A stretch of DNA of 64,000 nucleotides from Oscillatoriales cyanobacterium (GTDB lineage: Bacteria > Cyanobacteriota > Cyanobacteriia > CACIAM-69d): NCBI GenBank assembly GCA_004292515.1, contig RDXB01000057.1, forward strand, positions 1 through 64,000, read 5' to 3'. Below the pieces are notes generated by a model. It was given only the letters and a program-made list of their open reading frames with translations. It did no database searches and was not told the DNA's origin. Shown here one piece after another: positions 43,870-51,208 of the stretch. Numbering within the stretch: position 1 is the first letter of the stretch; the number at the start of each line of letters is the position of its first letter. The position numbers and the translations under genes were made by a program.

Positions 43870-43940
43870 ACACCCGCCACGACACACCTGCCACGACACA
43901 CCTGCTACGACACACCTGCTACGACACACCCGCTACGACA
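43870..43940. repeat. 14-bp tandem repeat overlapping an integrase stop
   Basis: Five copies of CACACCTGCTACGA, with C/T variants. The last copy contains the stop codon of the recombinase gene that follows on the minus strand. Confidence 0.9.
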
Positions 43941-44832
43941 AATCCAGATAGCGGGCCGAGCTGTCTTGGGGGCGCGCGTGGAGATATCGGCCCGTGGTGG
44001 CCACGCTGGCATGGCCCAGGGTGGCTTGCACGAGGTGAATCGGCGCGCCGCGATCGAGGCTGTGGCTGGCGTGGGCGTGGCGCAACCAGTGGGGCGACAC
44101 GTTGGCCTCGATGCCGACTCGGCGGGCTGCCGATCGCACAATCCGCATCAACTGGGATGGGTCGAGGTGGCCCCCCTTGCGGCTGCGAAAAATCGGATCT
44201 TGGCGGACGGGAACTGGGGCGATCGCGCTGCGATAGGTTTGTAGTTCTTGCCACAGGCCTGCCGGGAGCAGGACGGCGCGGGTTTTGTTGCCCTTGCCGT
44301 AGACCGTCACTTGCCCACCATCATCGCGGGGCTGCAAATCTCGCCAACAAAGGCTACACAGCTCGCTGGCCCGCAACCCCGCCGCATAGAGCAACCGCAA
44401 CATCAACCGATTGCGGGGCTGTGGCTCGGCCGCCAGCATGGTTTGCACTTGGGTTTCGCTGAGAATCCGTTCTGAGAGGGTGTCTTTGGTGCTGGGGACT
44501 TTGAAGGCGGCGGCGGGATTATCAGGGGCCAAGCCCATTTGGTGGGCAAACCGCAACAGGGATTTGATCGCAGCGATCGAGCGGCCCAGACTGCTGGGGG
44601 CCAGGCGATCGCGCTCCAAGTCATCAAAAAAAGCCTGCACATCCATGGCGCTGACCTGCTCGATCGATCCCCCCACAAAATCCAAAAACCGCACCGCATC
44701 CCGCCAGTAGTAGCGGCGCGTGTGGCGACTTTTGCCATGGAGCCACAGGGCCAGCAACCGATCGGCCGCCGGGTCGATCGGCTTGCTGGCTGAGTGAGTC
44801 GAGTGAGGGAGAGCGTCAGGGGATGGGCGCAT
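43933..44832 (-). CDS. XerC/D-like tyrosine recombinase
   Basis: A 299-residue protein. The SAM-like core-binding domain (SRHTRRYYWRDAVRFLDFVGG, SLGRSIAAIKSLLRFAHQMGL) precedes the catalytic domain with Arg in YAAGLRASELCSLCW, Lys in VYGKGNKTR, HxxR in SPHWLRHAHASH, His in LGHASVATTGRY and Tyr in GRYLHARP. All catalytic residues are present and the size matches Xer proteins. Nothing around it suggests an island: no tRNA and no cargo. It may act in dimer resolution or be a domesticated integrase. Its stop lies within a 14-bp tandem array, so the very C-terminus may vary. Confidence 0.88.
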   Translation of the reverse strand: MRPSPDALPHSTHSASKPIDPAADRLLALWLHGKSRHTRRYYWRDAVRFLDFVGGSIEQVSAMDVQAFFDDLERDRLAPSSLGRSIAAIKSLLRFAHQMGLAPDNPAAAFKVPSTKDTLSERILSETQVQTMLAAEPQPRNRLMLRLLYAAGLRASELCSLCWRDLQPRDDGGQVTVYGKGNKTRAVLLPAGLWQELQTYRSAIAPVPVRQDPIFRSRKGGHLDPSQLMRIVRSAARRVGIEANVSPHWLRHAHASHSLDRGAPIHLVQATLGHASVATTGRYLHARPQDSSARYLDLS

Positions 44833-44861
44833 GATGGGTCGTGGATATTATTGTCGTCAAA

Positions 44862-44978
44862 TCGCCCACAACGCTGATTCCACCGTGACGTGATTGTGGG
44901 GCAGCAAGGGGCTTAAGCCCCTTGTTACAACGGCTGGGACAGGAAAAATCAACTGTTTCAGACTCATTACAGGAAATG
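44862..44978. repeat. Dispersed repeat family A
   Basis: The left end TTGTCGTCAAATCGCCCAC is followed by GCTGATTCCACCGTGACG, the core CAAGGGGCTTAAGCCCCTTG, AAATCAACTGTTTCAGACTC and the right end ACAGGAAATGACGACAC. The terminal TGTCGTCA/TGACGACA match is clear here. Confidence 0.8.
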
Positions 44979-44988
44979 ACGACACACC

Positions 44989-46428
44989 CTAACCCCCGAT
45001 CGACATGGCGTTGCTGTAGAGCGAACCACCCCGCAGCAAGATCGCCATTTCGTTTTCACGCGGCGAGTGGCTGAGGGCGATTTCTTCGTTGATGCGCCCC
45101 TCCAAATAGAGCTTGTAGAGGATTTGATTCATGGTGCACATGCCCTCGTACTCCGATCGCGGAATAATATCCTCCACTTCGTCCACTTGCCCTTTCTTGA
45201 TGTAGTCGCGCACCGCATCGGTATTAACCAGCACCTCATAAACTGGTGCGCGCTTGCCGTCGGTGGTGGGCACAAGCGCCTGGGAAATACAGGCGACCAA
45301 GGCTTCGGCAATTTGCAATCGCACCGCCTCGCGATCTTCCGGTTGATAGAGCGCCAAAATCCGCTCGATCGTCTTGACTGCGCCGTTGGTGTGCAACGTG
45401 CCAAAGACTAAGTGACCGGTTTGGGCGGCTTTCAGGGCTGTTTCCACCGTTTCCCGATCGCGCATTTCCCCAATCAAAATCACGTCGGGATCTTCCCGCA
45501 AGGAAGCCCGCAGCGCATTGGCAAACTCCATCGAGTGAATGCCCACTTCCCGCTGGTTGATCACCGATTGACGGCTTTGGTGCACAAACTCGATCGGGTC
45601 TTCGATCGTGATGATGTGGCGGGCCATGGTGCGGTTGATGTGGTCGATCATCGCCGCCAAGGTGGTGGATTTGCCGGAACCCGTGGGCCCCGTAATCAAA
45701 ATCAAACCCTTGTGGGAATGGCACACCTCCGAGAAGGTGGGCGGCAAACAAAGCTGCTCAAAGGTTTTGATATCCATCGGAATCAACCGCAACACCATCG
45801 CCGGCCCATTCATGGTTTCAAACAGGTTGATCCGCACCCGCGCAAAGGGATATTGGGCCGCCCCGTCAAAGTCGAGGGTTTCTTGGAACCGGCGAATTTC
45901 CAGATCATTGAGCACCTCCTGCATCCAGGCCATAAAGGTGTTGTCGTCAGTGATCGGATAGGTGGTGGATTGAATTTGGCCCCGGTTGCGAAATCGGGGT
46001 TCCCGTCCCACGGCCAAATGCACGTCGGAGTAGTTCTGTCGAAAGGCTTCTTCCACCAACTGGCGCAGGGTGGGCGCGCCGTCGGACACCTTGGCGCGGG
46101 GGAGGGGCCGGACGATCGGCTGGCCGTTGCCATTGGCGCTGTTGACTGGCTCGGGTGGGGCGGTTTCGCCGTTTTCACCAATCACCTGAAACGACCAGTC
46201 GGCCCGGCGATCGCCCAAGTTGACGCTGAGGTGATGGTTGCCGGGTTTGGGGAAAACCAAGTCCAGCCGCCAGGTTCCGTCTTTGGCCACTGCCGGGCCG
46301 GTCATCTTGAAGTCGTTGTTGAGGCTGACGACCAGGGTTTTGCCCGCGTCATCCGGGGTGGCTAGCCCTGCAACCACAAACCGTTGCAGAGGACGCACGG
46401 GCTGGGCAGGAGCCTGAACGATTTTCAT
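44989..46428 (-). CDS. pilT: Type IV pilus retraction ATPase PilT family, with extra N-terminal domain
   Basis: A 479-residue protein. Residues ~1-85 form a small beta-rich domain (RFVVAGLATPDDAGKTLVVSLNNDFKMTGPAVAKDGTWRLDLVF, NHHLSVNLGDRRADWSFQV), joined by a Pro/Asn linker to a full PilT. The PilT part has LRQLVEEAFRQNYSDVHLAVGREPRFR, Walker A GPTGSGKST, the Asp box TIEDPIEFVH, Walker B LREDPDVILIGEMRDRET, a His box GHLVFGTLHTNGAVKTIERI and the C-terminal ALVACISQALVP. This hexameric ATPase drives pilus retraction. Cyanobacteria carry several PilT paralogues, and this longer form may be a PilT2-type regulator of phototaxis. It is a single gene, with no pil neighbours. Confidence 0.9.
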   Translation of the reverse strand: MKIVQAPAQPVRPLQRFVVAGLATPDDAGKTLVVSLNNDFKMTGPAVAKDGTWRLDLVFPKPGNHHLSVNLGDRRADWSFQVIGENGETAPPEPVNSANGNGQPIVRPLPRAKVSDGAPTLRQLVEEAFRQNYSDVHLAVGREPRFRNRGQIQSTTYPITDDNTFMAWMQEVLNDLEIRRFQETLDFDGAAQYPFARVRINLFETMNGPAMVLRLIPMDIKTFEQLCLPPTFSEVCHSHKGLILITGPTGSGKSTTLAAMIDHINRTMARHIITIEDPIEFVHQSRQSVINQREVGIHSMEFANALRASLREDPDVILIGEMRDRETVETALKAAQTGHLVFGTLHTNGAVKTIERILALYQPEDREAVRLQIAEALVACISQALVPTTDGKRAPVYEVLVNTDAVRDYIKKGQVDEVEDIIPRSEYEGMCTMNQILYKLYLEGRINEEIALSHSPRENEMAILLRGGSLYSNAMSIGG

Positions 46429-46648
46429 GGGCTGGTTCCGTAATATTGCGGATCGAGGTTCTTTGTTTCTAATCCAAAAGGGGGCAAGTTGTCAGCCGAA
46501 ATAGTGGAGGAAGTAGCAAAAAACACGGAGATGATCGGAGATGATCGAGCCGGGTAGGGATGGAGAGAAATCAGCTCAAAGAGGGGGTCTGAGCAGTAGC
46601 TTTGGGCAAGGGCCAAGCCCCAATCGTCGTGGGGGCAAGGGGCTTAGG

Positions 46649-46786
46649 GTCTGTCATCAATTAGCTTGAAACCCTGATGCTGCCGTTAGCGGATCGTGGG
46701 GCAGCAAGGGGCTTAAGCCCCTTGTTACGACGATTGAGGCGTGGAAAATCGATAATTTCAGACTCATTACAGGAAATGATGACACC
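46649..46786. repeat. Dispersed repeat family A
   Basis: GTCTGTCATCAATTAGCTTG is followed by AAACCCTGATGCTGCCGTTA, the core GCAAGGGGCTTAAGCCCCTT, ACGACGATTGAGGC, AATTTCAGACTCATTACAGG and AAATGATGACACC. A truncated extra core (CAAGGGGCTTAGG) abuts it at 46635. Confidence 0.8.
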
Positions 46787-46864
46787 CCCTGGCGGGCTGA
46801 GTATCAATAATTTGGCGATAATTTGGCGATTGGGCGGTTCAGAATTGGGCGGTTCAGACATCTC

Positions 46865-48337
46865 CTAAGCTGGAACCCAGGTGCCGTGGAAGCCGAGGTT
46901 GACTGGGTGGGGCAGGGCCAGGCGGGCGATCGGGTCGGCCTCTAGCCGATCGCTGGGCCAGATCCAAACTTCACCCTGATCGCTGCGGCCGTCGTAAATC
47001 ACGCTGAGAATCCAGCCCGATCGCCCATCACCAGCCGGGTCGGGAACCAGCAGCGGTTCGGATGGGTAGCAGCCTTCCGGGATGGCGGCGTAGGTAATTT
47101 GCCCGGTTTGGGCATCGTGGCGGGCGATCGTCCCGAACTGTTCTTGCTTGAACTGTTCGGGATCGTCAAAGCCGGGCCGGTGGGTCGAAAGGTAGCTGTA
47201 GCGGCTGGGTTGGCCCACCTCAGAGGCGGCCACCGTGGGAAAGTCGCAGTGGCGATCGAACAGGAGGCGATCGCCCAAGAAGCGCTGCCCCTGCGGATCG
47301 AGATGAATTTCCACAAACTGGGCTTGGGCGGGGGTGGTGATTTGACCGCGCGCCACTTCCTTTAGGTGTTGGTTAGTGGCGAAATCCCAGTAGCGGGCCA
47401 GGGTGATGGACAGGGTTCCATCGGGATTTTCCCAGCCGTTGCCAAAGTGCCACTGAAACCAGGCGGGCGCTTCGATCGTGGCCACGCGCTCAAGACTGTC
47501 GCGATCGATTAGCCAAATTTGGGTGGGGCGATCGGCTTGCCAGCGCAGGGCATCGCTAAAACACTGGACATTCAGCAGGGCCGGCAGCAAATCCAGGGCG
47601 ATCGGCGGCGCACAAAACACCCAGTAGCGCCCGGCCAACACACAGTCGTGAATTAGGGAAACCGACGGGATTTTCAGGGCCCGCTTGCGTTGGAGCTTGC
47701 CGGTGCGATCAAACCGCCACAGCATCAGTTTGGGTTGCGGCCCCGGCAGGATGCCAAAGTTGTAGACCTCGCCGGTTTGGGGATCGATTTTGTAGTGAGC
47801 GGCAAAGGTCTCGCCCGGTTGCAGCGCCCCACCCAAAGAGTCCAGCCCGATCGTGCTCAGATCGTCCAGATCCATCGCGTGGGGCCAGCCCCCTTCCCAC
47901 AAGGCCAACAAGCGATCGCCCAGGGCCAGCACCGACGTGTTGGCGGCATTTTTCAGATCGCGCCCCACCCGCTCCCACCAAGGTTTAGGGGCTAATTGAC
48001 CATAGTTAGCAAACAGCCAGCGATCGGCCGCTTCCTCCGCTTGGTAGCCCGCCGTTTGCACCATTCGATAGGTCGCTGTGGCTTGGGGGCGATCGCCTGA
48101 TCGACCAAACCGCACCGCCAGCACCGCCCCATCTCCATCAAACCAATGGCCGGTGGACTGACCTGATCGCTCCATGCGTCCCGGCCCATTGCGGTAGAGC
48201 GTGCCTTGCAACCCTTCGGGCAAGGCCCCGGCAATCAACCGCAGGGGCGTGGGGGCAAACTCGATCGCCGGTCGCTGCACGGCCGGCCACCACTGGGGAT
48301 AGGTGGTGACTTGCTCTCGATCGGGACTCGCGACCAT
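46865..48337 (-). CDS. Carotenoid/apocarotenoid oxygenase (RPE65 family)
   Basis: A 490-residue protein of the seven-bladed carotenoid cleavage dioxygenase family. The N-terminus has the typical PEGLQGTLYRNGPGRMERSGQSTGHWFDGDGAVLAVRF. Later motifs include FAHYKIDPQTGEVYNFG-like sequence (AHYKIDPQTG), IHDCVLAGRYWVFCAPP, FQWHFGNGWEN and the last LGFHGTWVP, which together supply the four iron-binding histidines. The length and style resemble the apocarotenoid-15,15'-oxygenase of Synechocystis, which cuts apo-carotenals to retinal. The substrate here is unproven. It is a single gene read from the ATG at 48337. Confidence 0.9.
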   Translation of the reverse strand: MVASPDREQVTTYPQWWPAVQRPAIEFAPTPLRLIAGALPEGLQGTLYRNGPGRMERSGQSTGHWFDGDGAVLAVRFGRSGDRPQATATYRMVQTAGYQAEEAADRWLFANYGQLAPKPWWERVGRDLKNAANTSVLALGDRLLALWEGGWPHAMDLDDLSTIGLDSLGGALQPGETFAAHYKIDPQTGEVYNFGILPGPQPKLMLWRFDRTGKLQRKRALKIPSVSLIHDCVLAGRYWVFCAPPIALDLLPALLNVQCFSDALRWQADRPTQIWLIDRDSLERVATIEAPAWFQWHFGNGWENPDGTLSITLARYWDFATNQHLKEVARGQITTPAQAQFVEIHLDPQGQRFLGDRLLFDRHCDFPTVAASEVGQPSRYSYLSTHRPGFDDPEQFKQEQFGTIARHDAQTGQITYAAIPEGCYPSEPLLVPDPAGDGRSGWILSVIYDGRSDQGEVWIWPSDRLEADPIARLALPHPVNLGFHGTWVPA

Positions 48338-48685
48338 AGCACCTCGAATAGTTAAGAACGTTGGAATGATGCGGGGAAGTGACTAGCTAAATGACTAGCT
48401 AAAACAGCCAGTGGACGATGCCCCATAGAAACAGTACAGCAGCCTGTAGGGTGGGCATTGCCCACCAACTAACAGGAGCCTGTAGGGTAGGTATTGCCCA
48501 CCAACTAACAGCTTCATAACATCTGCAAATAGCATCTGCAATCTGATGCACCAATCGTTTGAAGTAAAGGCTGTAGCTAAAACAGCTAGTGGAAAATGCC
48601 CCATAGAAACAGCGTTGGAGGCAGCATTGGAGGCAGCATTGGCTCAAGCAACCTTGCCAGAGCAATGCTCATCAACCCGCCAGCA
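48338..48685. other. Spacer dominated by a family B repeat
   Basis: 350 bp between the carotenoid oxygenase start and the rhodanese stop. Besides the repeat at 48435-48575, the block AGCTAAAACAGC(C/T)AGTGGA(C/A)(G/A)ATGCCCCATAGAAACAG occurs twice (about 48397 and 48573), and GCATTGGAGGCA is tandemly duplicated near 48620. No gene is seen. Confidence 0.6.
48435..48575. repeat. Dispersed repeat, GGTGGGCATTGCCCACC family (partly duplicated)
   Basis: CAGCAGCCTGTAGGGTGGGC and its palindrome are followed by a second, slightly changed copy (AGCCTGTAGGGTAGGTATTG). The usual right part then follows (AACAGCTTCATAACATCTGC, ATCTGATGCACCAATCGTTT), with an internal duplication of GCATCTGCAA. Confidence 0.75.
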
Positions 48686-49018
48686 TTAATACACCGGAAT
48701 TTTGCGATCAATTTCAGCAGAATAAGCATGAATACCGCCCGTGATATTTTTCACTTGCGTATAGCCCTGGCTCATTAACCACTGACACATCCGAGCCGAT
48801 CGCATCCCGTGATGACAAAGCACCCAAATTTCCTGATCAGGTTCCAAAATCACTTGAATTTTTTGGCTCCATTCTTCGTAGGCACTTAAGGGCAAATTAG
48901 TGAAACCCGGCAACTGGGCAATTTCTAATTCATGGGGTTCGCGCACATCCACCAACTGCACTGAATCCGCAGGGTTTTGTAAATGGCGTGCCAAGTCCTG
49001 TACGGTCACAACATCCAT
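48686..49018 (-). CDS. Rhodanese-like domain protein
   Basis: A 110-residue single-domain protein: VQLVDVREPHELEIAQLPGFTNLPL, the active-site loop VLCHHGMRSARMCQWL with the catalytic Cys, and GYTQVKNITGGIHAYS. Single-domain rhodaneses carry persulfide sulfur in thiosulfate or thiol metabolism. The substrate is unknown. It is cytoplasmic, with no signal peptide. The start at 49018 gives the typical N-terminus (MDVVTVQDLARHL). Confidence 0.9.
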   Translation of the reverse strand: MDVVTVQDLARHLQNPADSVQLVDVREPHELEIAQLPGFTNLPLSAYEEWSQKIQVILEPDQEIWVLCHHGMRSARMCQWLMSQGYTQVKNITGGIHAYSAEIDRKIPVY

Positions 49019-49146
49019 AAGAATCGGGTCTCCGATGCGTCCTTGAGTAGTGATTTTAAGCAGTAGCTTTGAGTAGTGGTTGCCGAATTGTCAGAATTGT
49101 CAGAATTGCCATTGGATTGGTGATCGATTGGCGATCGCCCCTCAGA

Positions 49147-49286
49147 GGATGTCTGAAAAGCCCAAAAAGCTACGCCACACCGATCCGCCACTGGTCTCAG
49201 TCATCGACAAAGACAAAAAGCCTAAGCCCTTTGCTACCACGACAATTGGTACTCGATTCGTGACACAAGATACTTTTCAGACATCC
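49147..49286. repeat. 140-bp element with 14-bp perfect inverted ends
   Basis: GGATGTCTGAAAAG at the left is exactly inverted at the right (CTTTTCAGACATCC). The interior includes AAAAGCCTAAGCCCTTTGCT, which recalls the family A core. A miniature transposon or mobile repeat is plausible. The right end touches the stop of the Kir channel gene. Confidence 0.65.
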
Positions 49287-49287
49287 G

Positions 49288-50181
49288 CTAAGGAGTTGGG
49301 TATACTTCATCAAAGCGGTGATAGTCAACTCGCACAGAACCATCTCCATCCCATGACAAAATATCAACAAATTGATGGTTTTCCAACAGGTCATCACTGG
49401 TGTAAAGATGCCTTGCATGAACTGCCTGGCTCATTTCGTCATCCAACCCTGTTAAGGAAACCACAAACATGGCATCTTTTTGGTGAAATGATTCGAGCGA
49501 TCGCCCATAAAGGGGACTATTGGCATCGATCGAATGCATCACCAGCCACGACAGGGCAAACATCGGGGATTGCGATCGCTGAAGTTGCAAATCCGTCAGC
49601 TTACGCAAATATTGCCCCTCGGTGGTGATCGTATCTTCAATCAAGACCACCGTAACTTGGGCTTCAATAATTTGATTTTGGCGGCGATTGGCCATCCGAA
49701 ACATTAGTGTCGGCTGTCCTTGATGGGAAGTCATCAAAATTGATCGACTAAAGCGCACACGGGCCGTGGGTCGAGAAAACCGAGCAAACATCAACCCCGT
49801 GGCTCCCGAAAATCCCATCAGTCCCACCAAGGCTTCGATCGCCGTCAAAAACTGTGTCCAAGGTTTGACGGGATGCATGGCCCCATAGCCAATCGTGGCG
49901 ATCGTTTGCACACTGAAGAAAAAGGCATCGGCAAACGATCCGGGTTTTGCGTTGGCAATGCCGCCCGGTTCCAGTAAATATAGGCTGGCAAAGATCAAAT
50001 TTGCGATGCTGTAGCCCAAGATGACGATCGCCCAAAATTTGCCCCAGCCCAAGGTTAGTAGGAGATGATAAACATCTTCCCAGGGGTGAAATTTGTGGCC
50101 CGTGCGCACCACTCGCAATTGTTGGCGATCGGCTGTGACTCGGCCGTACTTGGTGCTACGGGATGAGGGCTGTAGGCTCAT
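49288..50181 (-). CDS. Inward-rectifier-type potassium channel (KirBac)
   Basis: A 297-residue channel from the ATG at 50181 (MSLQPSSRSTKYGRV). A slide-helix-like segment (HPWEDVYHLLLTLGWGKFW) precedes the first helix (AIVILGYSIANLIFASLYLL), the pore helix and selectivity filter SVQTIATIGYGAM (TIGYG at ~96-100), and the second helix (ALVGLMGFSGATGLMFARF). The cytoplasmic immunoglobulin-like Kir domain follows (RVRFSRSILMTSHQGQPTLMFRMANRRQNQIIEAQVTVVLI, HSIDANSPLYG). All hallmarks of bacterial Kir channels are intact. It is divergent from rsmD, and a second potassium-related gene (51209-52963) lies just beyond. Confidence 0.93.
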   Translation of the reverse strand: MSLQPSSRSTKYGRVTADRQQLRVVRTGHKFHPWEDVYHLLLTLGWGKFWAIVILGYSIANLIFASLYLLEPGGIANAKPGSFADAFFFSVQTIATIGYGAMHPVKPWTQFLTAIEALVGLMGFSGATGLMFARFSRPTARVRFSRSILMTSHQGQPTLMFRMANRRQNQIIEAQVTVVLIEDTITTEGQYLRKLTDLQLQRSQSPMFALSWLVMHSIDANSPLYGRSLESFHQKDAMFVVSLTGLDDEMSQAVHARHLYTSDDLLENHQFVDILSWDGDGSVRVDYHRFDEVYPTP

Positions 50182-50272
50182 GATTGGGGGGGGCAAATGA
50201 ACAGGCCAATACATATCTTTAGTGAATGCTCTCAACGATTGCCCCCATCGATCGCAATCTATTCAACTATCC

Positions 50273-50836
50273 ATGGCTATTCGGATTTACGGTAATCGAT
50301 CGCTCAAAACCCTGCCTGGTCAAGACACGCGCCCGACCGTGGCCCGGGTGCGAGAAGCGCTGTTCAACATTTGGCAGGAAACGATCGCCGATTGTCGCTG
50401 GTTAGATATCTGTGCTGGGTCGGGATCGATGGGGGCGGAGGCCTTGGCTCGGGGGGCGGCGGAGGCGATCGCCCTAGAACAATCATCGCGGGCCTGTGCG
50501 ATCGTGCGCGACAACTGGCGATCAATCGCCCGACCACCTCAACAATTTCGCGTGTTTTGTGGCGATGCGGTGCGGTTGTTGGGCCAGCTCGATCGCCCTT
50601 TCGATCGCATCTATTTTGACCCGCCCTACGCTAGCGATTTATATGATCCAGTGTTGCAGGCGATCGGACGGGGGGCGCTGCTGACCGTCGATGGGGAATG
50701 CGCGGTGGAATTTTCGCCCAAGTCCACCGCCAGCCAATGGCACCCCCTGGCCCAGGTAGGAGCATTACGGCTCGATCAGGTCAAAACCTATGGCAACAGC
50801 GCCCTGGCGTTTTATCAACTCGACAACGATTGCTAG
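50273..50836 (+). CDS. rsmD: 16S rRNA (guanine-966-N2)-methyltransferase RsmD
   Basis: A 187-residue protein from the ATG at 50273 (MAIRIYGNRSLKTLPG). The SAM-binding motif is LDICAGSGSMGAEALARGA, DRTR-type sequence near the start (TRPTVARVREALFNIW) matches the family, and the catalytic motif is YFDPPYASDLY. It methylates G966 of 16S rRNA. The start was chosen because homologues begin just before the RIYGN/RIIGG segment. The gene is divergent from the Kir channel, with 91 bases between the starts. Confidence 0.93.
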   Translation: MAIRIYGNRSLKTLPGQDTRPTVARVREALFNIWQETIADCRWLDICAGSGSMGAEALARGAAEAIALEQSSRACAIVRDNWRSIARPPQQFRVFCGDAVRLLGQLDRPFDRIYFDPPYASDLYDPVLQAIGRGALLTVDGECAVEFSPKSTASQWHPLAQVGALRLDQVKTYGNSALAFYQLDNDC

Positions 50837-50863
50837 ACAACAGCGAAAGAACTTCTAGGGCCT

Positions 50864-51096
50864 GTTGTCAAATCCCCGAAACCCTGATCCCACCGTGAGC
50901 AGATCGTGGGGGACAAGGGGCTTAGAGCGTGTCGTCATTTCTCCTGAAATCCTGATTTCACCGTTAGGAGATCGTGGGGAGCAAGGGGCTTAAGCCCCTT
51001 GTTACGACCATTACGACGATTGGGGCATAGAAAATCAACCATTGGGGCATGGAAAATCAACCGTTTCCGCTTGGCCCCAGGAAATAACGCCCCCCC
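50864..51096. repeat. Two abutting family A repeats
   Basis: A truncated copy (GTTGTCAAATCCCCGAAACC ... GGACAAGGGGCTTAGA) runs into a full one: GTGTCGTCATTTCTCCTGAA, CACCGTTAGGAGATCGTGGG, core GCAAGGGGCTTAAGCCCCTT, ATTGGGGCAT, GTTTCCGCTTGGCCCCAGG and AAATAACGCCCC. In the full copy, ACGAC(C)ATT and ATTGGGGCAT(A/G)(G/A)AAAATCAACC are duplicated internally. Confidence 0.75.
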
Positions 51097-51208
51097 TGAC
51101 CCTGGCGCGATCCTGTGTTGTGGCGCACAACAACCACCCACAAGCCTGACGGATACTCAGACCATTGGGCGGCGCGTGCTGGCGATCGCCGCTGCTGCCA
51201 GAACAACT

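Noticed and set aside
43870..43940. Possible CRISPR array
   Set aside because: The units are directly adjacent 14-mers without spacers, so this is a tandem repeat. No cas genes are present.
43743..44462. Long plus-strand frame through the 14-bp array and the Xer gene
   Set aside because: The repeat yields HDTPATTHLLR units and the rest is antisense to the recombinase.
45412..46365. 317-codon plus-strand frame opposite pilT
   Set aside because: Antisense shadow of the PilT gene.
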